The notes under the pieces: generated by a model | Seen by the model: only the letters and a program-made list of their open reading frames with translations | Database searches by the model: none | Told to the model about the DNA's origin: nothing | Part shown: piece after piece, positions 19,025 through 30,169 of the stretch | How the letters are laid out: every line of letters starts with the position of its first letter | Position numbering within the stretch: the stretch's first letter is position 1 | Source of the DNA: Chara braunii | Taxonomy: Eukaryota; Streptophyta; Charophyceae; Charales; Characeae | Length of the DNA stretch: 34,579 bases | Reading direction: 5' to 3' | Assembly: GCA_003427395.1 (NCBI GenBank) | Contig: BFEA01000030.1 | Location: forward strand, 4,247,108 to 4,281,686 | Program-made: the position numbers and the translations under genes

Positions 19025-20150
19025 TAATGCAATCTTTGTACACATTGTACTTTCATGCAATTTTGTGTTGTATTTTTTAGTGCAGTCGTGTATCTGAGTA
19101 TACGTGTGCTATCCGTGTACTTGTATATCTCATCATTCAGCAGTTCAACCAATGGAAAGAGAGGATACCGACAGACTGTTTCATCAGACTGTGTCACCCA
19201 GTCTTTATTTTTTTTTCTTTGACTGGGGCGTCCAACTGCACTTGTCGAGAGCAGGCAGAATCCGCAATAATTTTTCTGAACTTGTTTTTTTTTTTTTTTT
19301 TTTTTTTGTTATATTTAGGAATAGCACTTATGTAAACCCTCTATCCCAGCGGTGGTAAGAGAACCGTCAGGATTGAGGGTTTATCTGTCAGGCTGCTCCA
19401 TCTATTGGTGGGGAGCAGCACCTGCTGGAAACCGGGTCCAGCGTCCCATTGATACATCTTATAACATGGAGATCACTGTTTGTTGTTCCCTGCGGCTGTG
19501 AGCTTTTCTCTTCTCAGACTCGGGTCTCCGCTGTCCCATGGAGCTGCTAGTGATTCCCCTCCCTTCTTAGAGCACCCCGTATTTATTAGCCCAGCCCTGG
19601 AAAGCAGCCCCCCATTGGAATGCCAGACCTATTTTACTATCCCTTGAACCCCTTAAACCCTATACCCTCTACCCTCTTCAACCTCCTACACCCGACCTTC
19701 ATAATCCTAGAATCCAGAAGCTCATGCTACAGAACTCGCCTTCCAAGCTTATAATTTGGTAGACACTTCTGCTATCATAGCTAAATTCGCTCGCCTGTTT
19801 GTCAGCGTAGGATGGGTGACAATGAAGTCATATCTCGTGAGACACCCTTAATAGCTAGAAACTTTTATTGCCACCGCCACCTGCTTCTGCTATCTGTTTC
19901 TTGTGGTGAGCTGCCGCCGCTGTAGCGCACAGGCCTTCCTCAGCACTCTTTCTCTTGTAACTTTATTTTGGGGGGTTTGGGGGGTTTGGGGGGTTTGGGA
20001 GGTGGGGCAGGGGGGAGAGTGGGGAAGGGGAAGATGGGGGTTAAAGTGTTTGCCCTTTTTTCTTTTTCTCTTGTTTTTAATTATATTTTTCTTTTTCTCA
20101 CCCACTCTACAGGAGGTTGAACTTTTGTTTTTCTTTTCTTCTTTTCTTCT
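19025..20150. other. Non-coding stretch with homopolymer tracts
   Basis: No gene seen. It includes poly(T) at about 19286-19308. A segment at about 19325-19445 occurs inverted at 20250-20355 (shared CCAGCAGGTG and CCACCAATAGATGG). A G-rich tract lies at 19970-20040, then T-rich DNA to 20150. Confidence 0.5.
19970..20040 (+). repeat. G-rich tract, three TTTGGGGGG repeats
   Basis: Runs of six G separated by TTT, followed by six more runs of three to six G. Strong G-quadruplex potential on the plus strand. Confidence 0.85.
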
Positions 20151-20152
20151 TA

Positions 20153-20470
20153 AACCACCACTACCTTTCCCATATGTCGGCCGCTGGCATCTTGTAGCCT
20201 ACCCCCTTAAAATACCTGCCGCCCTGCCGTTGCTATTTTTCATGTCAAGGGACACTGGACCGGTTTTCCAGCAGGTGATGCCCCCCACCAATAGATGGGG
20301 CCTTCCCTGCATTGCTAGCCGTGGCTGCTCTTACCAGCACTGCGATCGACTGCAAGGGCTGTTTAATACATAGATAAATAAATAAATAAATAAAATTCAT
20401 CGACGGAGCGTCGCGACCGGATTTGAATTTGAGGCCCGCGGCCCCACATGTGAGAAAGGTATTGGTGGTT
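20153..20470. mobile_element. Short inverted-repeat element (family AAACCRCCAGTACC), copy 3
   Basis: Left end AACCACCACTACCTTTCCCA, inverted right end GAGAAAGGTATTGGTGGTT, with TA on each side (20151-20152, 20471-20472). 318 bp, non-coding. It contains an ATAAATAA tract and the segment inverted at 19325-19445. Confidence 0.65.
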
Positions 20471-20477
20471 TAAAGAA

Positions 20478-20934
20478 GGGGCTCGTTCGACACTCATCGG
20501 GCGCGTAAAGTCCCCGAGGAATTGTTCGTCCCACCTATCCTCGGGGATGCAGTCGGCAAAAAAAAAGTGAAAACACTCCGAAGGAAATTACTTGGGCTCC
20601 GAGGATTCCCCAGGCATTTCTTCCTTTTGCCAAAGGGACCTCACGAGGTCCCTTGGGCAAAAGGAATCCGCGTTTCACGGAGAGTAGCGGGCACATGGGT
20701 AGAGAGATGTTACAACCGAGAATCTGGATCGTGGCGGCACCCTATTGGCTGAAGGCCTCAAACACATTTGTTTTTTTTTTTCTTTTCTTTTTTCTTGTCT
20801 GACATCGTTCGAAGGAAATCTCCTCGGGCGACGTCCCCGAGGACAGGTGGAACGATGGCGGGAATTTCCTTAAAAACCCCCAAGGAAACTTCCTTCGGCC
20901 CCGAGGACGCCCCAAGGAGTGTCGAACGAGCCCC
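20478..20934. mobile_element. 457-bp inverted-repeat transposon, GAA target duplication
   Basis: Terminal inverted repeats GGGGCTCGTTCGACACTC are exact over 18 bases. GAA flanks both ends (20475-20477 and 20935-20937). A three-base duplication and ends starting with GG fit non-autonomous PIF/Harbinger-like elements, but TWA is the usual Harbinger target, so the class is open. The interior holds subterminal CCTCGGGGA-type repeats and a 42-base near-perfect palindrome at 20634-20675. Only three bases separate it from copy 3 of the neighbouring family. No transposase. Confidence 0.78.
20634..20675. repeat. 42-bp near-perfect palindrome
   Basis: Two 20-base arms with one mismatch around a 2-base centre; the inner arms are AAGGGACCTC / GAGGTCCCTT. 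It lies inside the 457-bp element. Confidence 0.9.
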
Positions 20935-20937
20935 GAA

Positions 20938-21340
20938 GTATTCATTAGTCAAGCATTCAAACCATACCTGCGGCGCAAGTGTGCGGTGCGCCATGCGGTG
21001 CGGTGCGCTGGTCACCGGTGTGGGGAAAAAAAAAAAAAAAAAAAAAACCGGCTATGATGTGTGAGAAGAGAGAGAGAGAGAGAGAGAGGGCAAACATTGA
21101 ACTCCTTAACATTAATATGAAAACCCCTGCGCGTTATCCAAGAGGCCCCTGCAGAGAATTAGCAAGGGCCTCCTCATCATGAACAAGGCAATGCTCATAC
21201 CCAGACTACGGTCGTGGCACGCCAAGTATATGTGGTGTTGATTCACATTAAGGTCCATGTTTCAGCAGTTATGGGACCACTGAGCACGCGTACAGTAGCA
21301 GGCCAACTCACCACGCGCTTTTCAGGGCTTCCCTCCACTA
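20938..21340. other. Spacer with simple repeats
   Basis: No gene. It contains a GCGGTGCG-rich patch (20970-21012), poly(A) at about 21026-21047 and a GA tract at 21067-21088. Confidence 0.5.
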
Positions 21341-21344
21341 CTCA

Positions 21345-21632
21345 CCAAATGTGCAAAACTTAAATGAATCTTCTGCTACAACATGGAATCATACGCTGCC
21401 GTATGTTTTGTCTTTTGTGCAAGTGGTGACGAGTGGAGCAAGGCCCTTAGGGCCACTGCTCGTGGGAAAATGAAAGATAAGAAGGAGAGAGTCCCCAAAT
21501 GTGCAAAACTAGAATGAATCTTCTGCTTGAACATGGAATCATACGGCGCCATATGTTTTGTCTTTTGTGCAAGTGGTGACGAGTTGAGCAAGGCCCTTAG
21601 GGCCACTGCTCGTAGGAAAACGAAAGAGAGCT
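21345..21632. repeat. Tandem duplication, 150-bp unit
   Basis: The phrase CCAAATGTGCAAAACT at 21345 recurs at 21495. The units stay alike through TTTTGTCTTTTGTGCAAGTG and GGCCCTTAGGGCCACTGCTC. Two copies with a few substitutions. Confidence 0.93.
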
Positions 21633-22549
21633 ACGGTAGTAAGTCGTTGCAACTTGTTACCCATAACCGCTGGAAAACAGACCTGACTTCGGATGCAGAC
21701 TATATATTGGCGGCCTGCTCCACTCTTCCACAAAATTTGCTGAACGTCTCTTAAGACGTAGGGACCCTTGCAGATGCACTGCTGGGGTCCTTCGGGAAAA
21801 AGGCTATGCAACGAGGAAAACGTGGCCCCATTTTTTTTTTTTTGTGCCCTTAGGTTTTCAGAAAGTAGGGGCGGCAGTGGCTACCTCAGCCAGCCCTCTC
21901 CGAATTTTTTTTCTTACCCTATTTTTGGGGGTGCGCCGCATCACATGCGCGCGCATGCTTGCGCGTGCGCTATGCGCCGCACGTGCGGAGCTCGCGCGCA
22001 CGAGATGCGTCGCAGGTATGATTGAAACACAAGTTCAAACACAGATAAGCAACATGCACAAAGAAAACCACTCAAGACAAGATGAGGGAACATAGCGCAG
22101 ATATAGTTCGAGCGATAAGCATCAATAAGCACAGCGATGTCAGGCGATTAGACCCAACACCGTGTTTCTGTCGGTCGCCTTTTTTTTTTTTTTTTTTTTT
22201 TTTTTGAAGTTCGTACTCAGGTCTGTATTTCAGCAGTTCAGGGATGTTTCGCTTTCCACTGACGTGAGTCGGCGGTAGCGAGGGAAGGATAGTGGAACGA
22301 ACGGTGGTCTCCTGGGTATGTGGAATGTTTCGAATGTTTCCTGTATTGTTTACCAATTTGTACTTGGTACTTGTCACTTTTGTCTTCACCATCTGGACCT
22401 TGTCGTGATGACTTTGTCTTGATTCTCTCAACTTGCGTTTGGCTGACTCTACGTTTTTGCTTGAGTCCATGCATAACATAACATACTGTATTTCAGTAGT
22501 TCAGGGGTGTACCAACTTAGAAAGTTTTAACTGAGCTAGGACAACGGGT
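21633..22549. other. Non-coding stretch
   Basis: No gene recognised. An alternating purine-pyrimidine, CG-rich patch lies at about 21944-22012 and poly(T) at about 22179-22206. Confidence 0.5.
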
Positions 22550-22553
22550 GAGG

Positions 22554-23576
22554 TGCAATGAACCCAGATCGTGAAGACAGTTGTCAACAATGCAAGTCCA
22601 AATGAGTGTCAACCAGCTGATGATTATCAATAATTGTATTCGTGTCCAGATACCCAACAGAAGAGAAGACCTACACAGATGAGGTAGATGAGAGGGAGGA
22701 AAGACTTAGAGCGGGGAAGATAGAAACAATGCCCACTACTTTTTCGGGATCCCTCCGCAATCACCACCTCAATAATCAATAATCTGAACGAGTATCTGAA
22801 GTAACCTCAATGTGCCACGTGGCACGTCTAGTCAGCCCCTCATCAATGCTGGAGCAATGTCGACATGAAGACAACCAGGTAAGTATCCACGATCTCTCCA
22901 CAGTCCTGACCTCCTTCTGAATGATGATAATCGGAACAACAACATAAGTCACATGGCTTCGCCTAGTCAACATAGTAGTACAGGTGGCAACAGCCACATC
23001 AGCGACATCGCATGGCAGCTGCCACGTCAGCATGCCAAGAACACAGGTGCAAGCCAGCCACCATGCCGGACCAGCAGCGCGTCGCCGTAGACACAATGCC
23101 AGCACAAAGCCAACGCTCAACCAGCTTAGCAGTGTCGAGCCAGAATCGTCGTCAATGCATGAAGTCAGCATCGACATAAGACAGAATGAATGTCAAAGCC
23201 AGGAAAGTCAGCGCTTATGTAGCCTTGACTCGGGGTCTGTGCCCCGGATGCTACCACCCTCAGCCGTCCAGATCTCGATGCAAACTAAGGCCCAGATTGG
23301 TCTGAAACCGAATTCCCTCCGGCCTGGATGCTTGTTTAGGTACCTGAGCATAACAAGTGAGTGTATCCAACCAAGGGCCTGGTGGCGGTACCTTTGACTC
23401 TACAGTTGACTTTGACCCTTTAATTTCTTGTGTGCAGCATTAGGTCACACAGCCAAACGTGACAGACTCAGGCATGGGCGTGTCTTGGTCACACAGCCCA
23501 GCGCATACCAACTCAGGTCTGCGTTGCCTGGGGCTGAATTCTGGGCCCCAGGCTACTTCTGAACAGGGTTACTGCA
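22554..23576 (-). repeat. 3' LTR
   Basis: 1023 bp, TG...CA ends, aligned end to end with 30170-31192 and differing at scattered positions. In sense it opens TGCAGTAACCC and then has two hairpins, GCCTGGGGC/GCCCCAGGC and GCAGACC/GGTCTGC. No clear TATA box was seen. A 133-codon frame across it is not credible as a gene. Confidence 0.95.
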
Positions 23577-23602
23577 TTCCTGCCGGCCCATTTTCGAGTT
23601 CC
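23577..23602 (-). other. Polypurine tract region
   Basis: Immediately before the 3' LTR the sense strand reads AATGGGCCGGCAGGAA, purine-rich and in the position of the plus-strand primer site. The two C residues make it imperfect. Confidence 0.6.
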
Positions 23603-23615
23603 ACCGCAGAAATAT

Positions 23616-23996
23616 TTAAGACTTTAATCCTCGTTCATAAGCAGCGACAATATCAGGAACATTTTCAAGTAGATCTCGTTTACTAAACCATCTGTCCTAA
23701 GATGGTGCCTGAGACTTAAAACGTACCTTGAACTGCTTTTGTGGTCGTCCACGTCCTCCCATAGAGAAGTAACCATGCTCTATGATTCTGTCTACCTCAT
23801 ATCTGCCTTCCATAGATGGCGGAATCATAGAGGGTCTGTTTGGAAATTCATTCCTTTTTACATAGGGCATCAGTTTGGACGTGTGAAAGACAAGATAAGT
23901 TTTAAGATGAGGGGGAATATCAATGTGATAAGACGGTCTCTTTGCATCTCCAATTACTTTGAGAATTTCCCAGAGTCCAAAATGGACAGGAAGCAA
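23616..23996 (-). pseudogene. Integrase C-terminus with chromodomain
   Basis: IDIPPHLKTYLVFHTSKLMP then YV is the usual tail linking integrase to a chromodomain. GRYEVDRIIEHGYF (residues 65-78) begins the chromodomain, QKQFKVRFKS supplies the next strands, and DRWFSKRDLLENVPDIVAAY the final helix. An in-frame TAG (23697-23699) interrupts just before DRW, where a Glu or Gln codon is expected; the frame then runs to a TAA at 23616. Chromodomains in these elements are thought to guide integration to heterochromatin. The upstream part joins the integrase frame with a shift near 23990. Confidence 0.85.
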
Positions 23997-25013
23997 TTTC
24001 TGGACACATCTTCCTGTAATGAGAAAACTCTTTAGATTTTACCCAAACCAGATCACCCTCTTTAAATGTAGACGGTCGACGGTGCCTGTTGGCTTGTTCA
24101 ATCATCCGTAGTTGAGCTTTCCTTAGATTATCTTTAACTTTCTGAATGTCCTCCTGGAACAATATTGCATATTCTCGGGTCCCTTGGGCAACCTAAGGAA
24201 TTGATCTCGGTTTAGTACATCAATGGGACGTTTAGGTTTCCACCCTGTGTGAAGTGCATTCGGGGTTCGTCCAGTGGAAGTGTGGACACTGTTGTTATAT
24301 GCACTAACAATTTTGGGTAAGTTCTCGTCCCAATCAACGCAAAAGCTGCTGGCACAGACGGTTCATCTGTTCAGTCTGGTCATTCGTTTCTGGATGCCTC
24401 CCTGACGACATAGTCAGCCGCGTGCCATAAGCTTTCATCAGTTTTTGCCATCGCAAACTGGTGAACCTGACATCTTGATCAGACACAATGGATTTAGGGA
24501 ACCCATACTCAGTAACCCATCACATCTGAAATTTCTGAATGACAAGTTCAGTACGTGCTTCTGCTGGTAAGGGAACAAACATAGCGTATTTAGAGAAACG
24601 GTCCACAATTACTATCACTTGACTATTACCATTGCGACTTTTAACGAGACTCATTCAGTCAATTGAGATAGACTCACCTGGTTCGCTTGGTATAGGTAAT
24701 GGCTTGAGAAGTCCAAGGGGATTCTCATGCGATGGCTTGTTTCTCTGACACACTAAACAAGTACTAACATATGTTAGTACATCTTCTTTAAGTCCCTTCC
24801 ATTTGAAACGTTCTCTAACTTCAACATATGTTTTCTTGAAACCAAAATGACCCTCATAATCGTGATATTCCCCAATTAAAGACTCTTAATCTCTTCCTTA
24901 TGAGGAATACACAATCTTTATTCGGTTTGGTAAATCAAGAGCAACAACCCATCAGTCAGTCTATAGTTGGGTAGTTGGGACGAATCTCGTACAAGGATAT
25001 CCATGATTGGTTT
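23920..25013 (-). pseudogene. Integrase (DD35E)
   Basis: The N-terminal zinc domain reads EYHDYEGHFG ... CLVCQRNKP (HHCC). The core shows SQVIVIVDRFSKYAMFVPL with a stop in place of Trp just after the first Asp. KSIVSDQDVRFTSLRW carries the second Asp (24478-24480), and HPETNDQTEQMNR the Glu (24370-24372). The Asp-Glu spacing is exactly 35 residues. A frameshift near 24340 precedes DWDENLPKIV. FKEGDLVWVKSKEFS (within 24162-23920) is the C-terminal region. Integrase would join element DNA to host DNA; this copy has several lesions. Confidence 0.88.
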
Positions 25014-25833
25014 TCAGATCGGATCAGTAGCATATCCTTGGCGAATCTGGTCTTTCAGGTCATTCCCAACATCCAAGTAAGAGACAATTGCACCAAAGAA
25101 ATCACTGCGTCGGGACAAAGCATCTATAACCACATTAGACTTACCTTTGATAGTCTTGAGTTCAAAGTTAAAGGTGTCAATGAATGCAGACCATCTTACC
25201 AACTTGTCAGAGAATCTGGACTATGTTCTTATCCATTTAGGTTTGAGTGGTCTGAGTACACAGTAAAGTGCCTCCCTAACAGGTAGTGTCTCCATGTGTC
25301 CAACGCACAGACTAAGGCATAGAGTTTTCTTTCATACGTGGAGTTGGCGACTTTGTCAGATGACAATCGTTTAGGCATAAATTCTATGGGCCTATAACTC
25401 TTGCCGTCATCTTGTTGGAGAACAACGCCAATCCCATACTGACTTGCGTCAGTGGTGACAATGAAAGGCAAAGACGAGTCAACAATCTTAAGGATAGGGT
25501 AGTGAGTCAGTGCATACTTCAGTTTCCGAAAGGAAGACTCACAATCCTTATCCCACAACCAGATAGTTTCTTTCTTAACAATCTTCGCATTGGTGCAACA
25601 ATCATTGAGAAGTTTCTGACAAACTTCCTATAATAACTAGCTAGACCAAGGAAAAATCGCAGTTTAGTATTAGACTTAGGTTGTGGCCAATCTCTACTTG
25701 CTGATATTTTTTTCTCTTCCGGCCTTAGACCTTCTTCGTTTACTATGTGACCTAGGTATAACACTTCGGACTTAGCAAACTCATAATTCTTTGAGTTGAC
25801 CTTAAAGTTGCCCTCACGCAACTTCCCTAGCAC
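25014..25833 (-). pseudogene. RT thumb and RNase H
   Basis: 25833-25519 carries KSEVLYLGHIVNEEGLRPE and FLGLASYYRKFVRNFS, the RT connection common to Ty3/Gypsy Pol. After a shift, 25558-25229 holds RNase H: VTTDASQYGIGVVLQQ (Asp 37), STYERKLYALVCAL (Glu 76) and FTVYSDHSN (Asp 103). Then comes a stop and a shift, and RWSAFIDTFNFELKTIKGKS with NVVIDALSRR closes the domain (25202-25160). RNase H would degrade genomic RNA in the hybrid. Confidence 0.88.
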
Positions 25834-25859
25834 CAGACGAAGGTGCTTCTCATGATCCT

Positions 25860-26625
25860 CTATGTTTTACTATAAACTAGAATATCATCAAGATAGACAA
25901 TGACAAACTTATCCAACCATTGAAGAAACAAGTCATTCATTGACCTTTGAAAAGTGGCAGGGACATTCGTTAATCCGAAGGGCATTACTACGAACTCATA
26001 GTGACCATACCTGGTTCGGAAAGCGGTCTTATGCTGATTGGAGGGTTCCACCTCGATCTGGTGATACCCAGATTTCAAGTCGATCTTACTAAAGTACCTG
26101 CATCCCTGTAACTGGTCAAGTAAGTCATCAATGCGAGGAAGCGGTTCAACATTCTTTACAATGACGACATTCAACCCTCTGTAGTCTATACAGAGACGTA
26201 ACTCACCTTCCTTCTTAGGTACAAACAAGACAGGAGTACCATAAGGAGAGGAGCTAGGGTGAATCCATCCTTTTTTTTGTTAAGTCTTGTAGTTATTTCC
26301 TTAATTCCTCAAGTTTCCTAGCAGACATTCGGTAGATAGGGCCCTTGGGAATCTTACTACCAAGAATAATTTCAATGGTGTGCTTAATTGCACGCTCAGT
26401 TATTCCTGTTGGTTCAGTGAGTAATTCTTTATACTCGTTTAAGAGTTTTTCAATCGAAGGACGATAGAAAGTAGAAGATTCACCTGCTTTTTTTACTAAG
26501 ACCATCATTACTTCATGTTCCAACCTTTTGTTTGAAACCATCGATCTAAATGTTGGATAACTCATACAACAGAAAGACAGACTAGAGTCAGAGCCAAACT
26601 TATGGTACAGTTTGATAGGTTTCAA
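25860..26625 (-). pseudogene. Ty3/Gypsy reverse transcriptase
   Basis: The lead-in IEIILGSKIPKGPIYRMSAR (26625-26293) is followed by a TAA where Gln is expected and by a frameshift in an A8 run near 26270. The main RT (26228-25860) has [33 protein letters not shown] (first Asp), [16 protein letters not shown] and [13 protein letters not shown] with the catalytic YLDD (residues 112-115). The frame is lost just after this motif, near 25858. All catalytic residues remain. Confidence 0.92.
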
Positions 26626-26646
26626 TTCAGAGTATGCATCCCGCAG

Positions 26647-27201
26647 TTACACTACCTTTTCCTTAAACTTGATTTCTGGGTTGGCTTCCTCGTGCCAGTC
26701 CATTCCTAGAATCAAGTTAAAAGGTATTTTTTTTTCTACAAGGAAGGATACCTTGTGAAGAATCTTCTTCCCTTCCTTGGTGCGAAATCGACATTTGACA
26801 CGATCAACACTTTGCGAGATACTGGTTGTGCGCCCATCAGCGAGAATGTATGTGATAGGTCGAGACATATCTTTTAGCTTCATTCCGAGATGCAACTTGT
26901 GAATTGCCTTATCGGATATATAGAATCGCGTTGATCCTGAGTCCAACAGTGCACCTACACGTGTATGTGCAATCTCTACATCCGTGAGTAGTAGGTCACC
27001 CTCAGACTTCGATTTCTTAGCCCACGAGCTTCGTAATGCTAGCAACTCGTTACCAAACTCGTCAAGAGAGTCGTCCAGAGAGACAATACATAAGATAGGT
27101 TCAGGGTGTTCCGGACGATGGGTCGAACAAGAACCATCCTCTGCCATGCGAGTCAAAAGGTTGGAAGGGTTAGTAGGCGCCTTACCTTCATCTTGATCCA
27201 C
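26647..27201 (-). pseudogene. Aspartic protease of the chromovirus
   Basis: The open segment of 184 codons has VGALLDSGSTRFYIS (active-site DSG at residues 87-89), ADGRTT in the flap region and IPFNLILGMDWHEEANPEI, the hydrophobic ILGMDW motif typical of Ty3/Gypsy proteases. This protease would mature Gag and Pol. The segment itself is unbroken, but its junctions with gag upstream and RT downstream are interrupted. Confidence 0.85.
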
Positions 27202-27254
27202 ACCCTTAGACTCAGTGGGAGAAGATGCTACTCCTACCGGCGGCTCGTTTTTGA

Positions 27255-29091
27255 GTTACGGATAAGTGGGCACCATGCAATCACATGCCCTGCGGTACCA
27301 CACTTCAGACACTGTGCATTATCCATTCTTTTCTGCCACGTTTCCTGTGACAGGCCCATCTTTTCTCATGGCCTCCCGCCCGCAATCCCGAGATGCTCTA
27401 GGAATGAGTGTGGCTTCCTCTTCTTTACTGGCGGTCGTGGTCCTCCCTTGTTGACCACAGCAGCAGTGACCTCCCCCTTCCCGGAATCACTGCTGCTCGT
27501 CACACCCTCGGTCTCCAATGGCCACGTCTCCATAGTATCATCGCCAAAGACGACGAGGGTGTGGTCCTGGCGCTTTTGGCGCCAAAGTATCCGCTTTCCT
27601 GCACCTGCACCACCACCAAACTTCACAACAGATGCATACGAATTCTTAACCTGAGAAGTCATTTGCTCTCGTTGGAGAGCAAAATCCCGAAACTGCCTGT
27701 AATTGTACTTGCCTGACTTAGATTCTGCCACAAGTTGTCAACGGATGGGCTCGGGCAGAGTACGAGAATAGATGTACAAGACTTGGTTGTCTTGCAGGTT
27801 CAATCCAGGAACTTGCAGCAACCAGTCAACTTCCCGAGACAAAGCTTCTATCGAGGTCCAATGTTTTTTAGCAATGGTAGTGAGGTGGTCAAAGGCCTTG
27901 TCGCCCGTTGTCTTGTCTTGGAAGCGTTCCTTGATCTTGCCAAGGAACTGCTTCAGATTCAAGGTTGCATCCCACTCCCAATGTCATCGAACCCCGTTGC
28001 GTTGGCTTCGGCCAATACCCATTCCTTAGCTTCCCCCCCGAGACAAGAGGTAGAGAAAACAACCTGGGACTCGGGTTCAACAGGGGCCGTACTGCAGTTC
28101 GTCTGAATTTCGGCAATCCACAACAATAAATTTTCATCTTTTTTGTTGCAGAACATGAAAGGTAGTTTCATCTTTACCTTTTCTTTCTTATTTAGTTTCT
28201 CCGGATCTGCACTTACCTTGACCGACGACTTCCGAGAATCAGGAGACTTTGGAGGTGGAGAGGGAGGAGGAGAGCTCGGTGGAGAAGACGGCGGACTCGG
28301 AGGTCCTCCTCCATTAGACGACTTCTGATCTTTAGGAACAGCGGACTTCACTGCGTCACTCATCAATTTCTTCTCTTCTTTCTTCTCTTCCTTACCTTTT
28401 TCTTCTTTACCTTCTACCGGATTCTTCTCTTTCACAATATTTGTGATAGTTCGTAATCCTACAACAATCTCGTCTGACTGATTTTGCTGTCTCTCAATTT
28501 TTTATTCGAAGAAGGTAAGGTCATTCATGATGTGATACAATGTTTGTGTTATGTCCATCTGTTCCTTACCTTATGTTCCTATTACATGTCTGATTTCCTT
28601 TACCTTCTGTTCTCGTCTCAGTTCCTGTTCGTGTTTCCGGGCTAGTTTTTCTTTCTTCCTTTCTTCTGCAACCAGCGCCTCTCTTAATTGTTGGATGTTC
28701 GCGTCAATCGTAGCCTCGGTCACTTCTGGTCTAATTCCCCTTTCCTAGACAATTCCATGACTTCTTCCAGCTGCTTGATAGCAAACTGGTGCAGTGCCTG
28801 CCGGCACTGGGCCATCATTTTAGACACTTCGGCCCCGACAGCCACAACTTCCGCGGTCGTAATTGCTTTCTTCAGACGGTTCTCTACCGTCTGCAAATCA
28901 AACATATTATGAACGTGTCATTCGGCGTCCGGTCCGGATAGACGCAAATCATTCAATAGCTGGTTCCATAGAGCCAGTAACTCTTGTTTCTTTGTTTCCG
29001 CCTGTTTCCTAGTCTTGGGATTGGAGGATCCTTCGCCCGCAAAGAACGTCATCGGGAAGAGAAGCAAGAGTATTTTCCACATGCTAAACAT
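27255..29091 (-). pseudogene. Gag polyprotein of the chromovirus
   Basis: The most plausible ATG (29091-29089) gives MFSMWKILLLLFPMTFFAG, hydrophobic and signal-peptide-like, then a coiled-coil-rich region (NRLKKAITTAEVVAVGAEVS; later EERKKEKLARKHEQELRREQ). An in-frame TGA lies at 28918-28920, a frameshift near 28725, and further stops follow near 28500. 28435-27959 is Pro/Ser-rich, then capsid-like (KMKLPFMFCNKKDENLLLWI). 27962-27738 continues the capsid (DNQVLYIYSRTLPEPIR). The nucleocapsid knuckle CLKCGTAGHVIAWC lies at 27270-27311. In sum a long Gag of about 600 codons, disrupted. Capsid and knuckle assignments are firm; the N-terminus is less so. Confidence 0.8.
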
Positions 29092-29230
29092 CTTGGAGGT
29101 CAGGTTTGAGGAAATATTTGCAATAATGGAACAAAAAAATAAAGAGACATAATAAAAAGGAACAGATCTCTACTTATACTAATTGTTGTTCTTTTGTCTG
29201 TGTGATGACGTCCTATTCGAGAGTGTACAC

Positions 29231-30080
29231 GTACCACGTCAGACTCGTGTATTCAGATACGACACACAAGTAAGTACACACAACACCACAACACAGCAAA
29301 CGACAAGGTAAGCATGCCAACAACAACAACAAACAATTTGTCAGCACCCTTCTTCTTTCTGCTGAGTCAATCTAGGTGTCAATTGCGATGATGCACCCTC
29401 CTTGACAACTGGCACTACAACTGTCTCATCAGTCGTTCAATCAGTCGTACCACCGTCGTCTTCGGAGTGCTTCTCTTACTTGACAACCACCTGCCTGCCA
29501 CGTGTCATCCCTGGTGTGCTAACATAGCAGATCCTGCCACGTCAATACTAGTATCCAGCCAATCAATAAAGGGATGCTACGTCAGCAAGTGTGTGCTTCG
29601 TCCTTCCCACGTGCCACTTCCACGCGTCGTGTCGTGATATCGTCGCCGTTCCAGCCAATTGGACAATGCCACGTCAGCCAATGGAGACCAATGCCACGTC
29701 AGTAGGAAATCAACACCTCAAGAAGACAGGTGTGATGACTTCTCCCCTGTCATGTCAACAATCAGTCCTGACTTTCCCAAAGGCCACATCAGCTTATGTA
29801 ACAGACCTGGTCGCGCATAAGTTGCTAATGCAGCGTGAGAGTGCCACGTCAACAATCACCAACAACCAGGTCTTCAAACGCGACACATGATATGCCACGT
29901 CAGCAAGGGATCGCGATGCCACTTCACTATCGCGATCCAAGCTGGAACGCGGTAACTCTCGGTCGTGGTCCCTACTGCCACATCAGCAGCCACGTCAGGA
30001 TCTTCTCTCGCCAGTGAAGTCTCTACCACGTCAGCAACTCCGGCGGTAACTTCTTGTCAAGTCATCGCTACCTCAGCACA
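29231..30080 (-). promoter_or_regulatory. Leader with array of ACGT-core motifs (CCACGTCAGC)
   Basis: The plus-strand phrase TGCCACGTCAGC or a close variant occurs near 29233, 29484, 29536, 29577, 29608, 29669, 29692, 29782, 29842, 29893, 29919, 29977, 29988 and 30026. In element sense this is GCTGACGTGGCA. TGACGTGG is a classic plant bZIP-type target. The array sits between PBS and gag. Its regulatory role is inferred. Confidence 0.5.
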
Positions 30081-30150
30081 CGTGTGCATGCCCACTTACC
30101 TGCGCGCCACCTGGCGTGTGCGCGCGTGTGACTGTCGCCGTCGTCAGGAG

Positions 30151-30166
30151 AACTGCTCTGATACCA
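30151..30166 (-). other. Primer-binding site, initiator tRNA-Met type
   Basis: Sense TGGTATCAGAGCAGTT, three bases after the 5' LTR end. TGGTATCAGAGC is the standard plant retrotransposon site complementary to the 3' end of initiator tRNA-Met. Confidence 0.93.
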
Positions 30167-30169
30167 AAT

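Noticed and set aside
22776-23177. 133-codon hydrophobic frame in the LTR
   Set aside because: Its counterpart in the other LTR is shorter and differs; no domain, no start context. Chance frame in an LTR.
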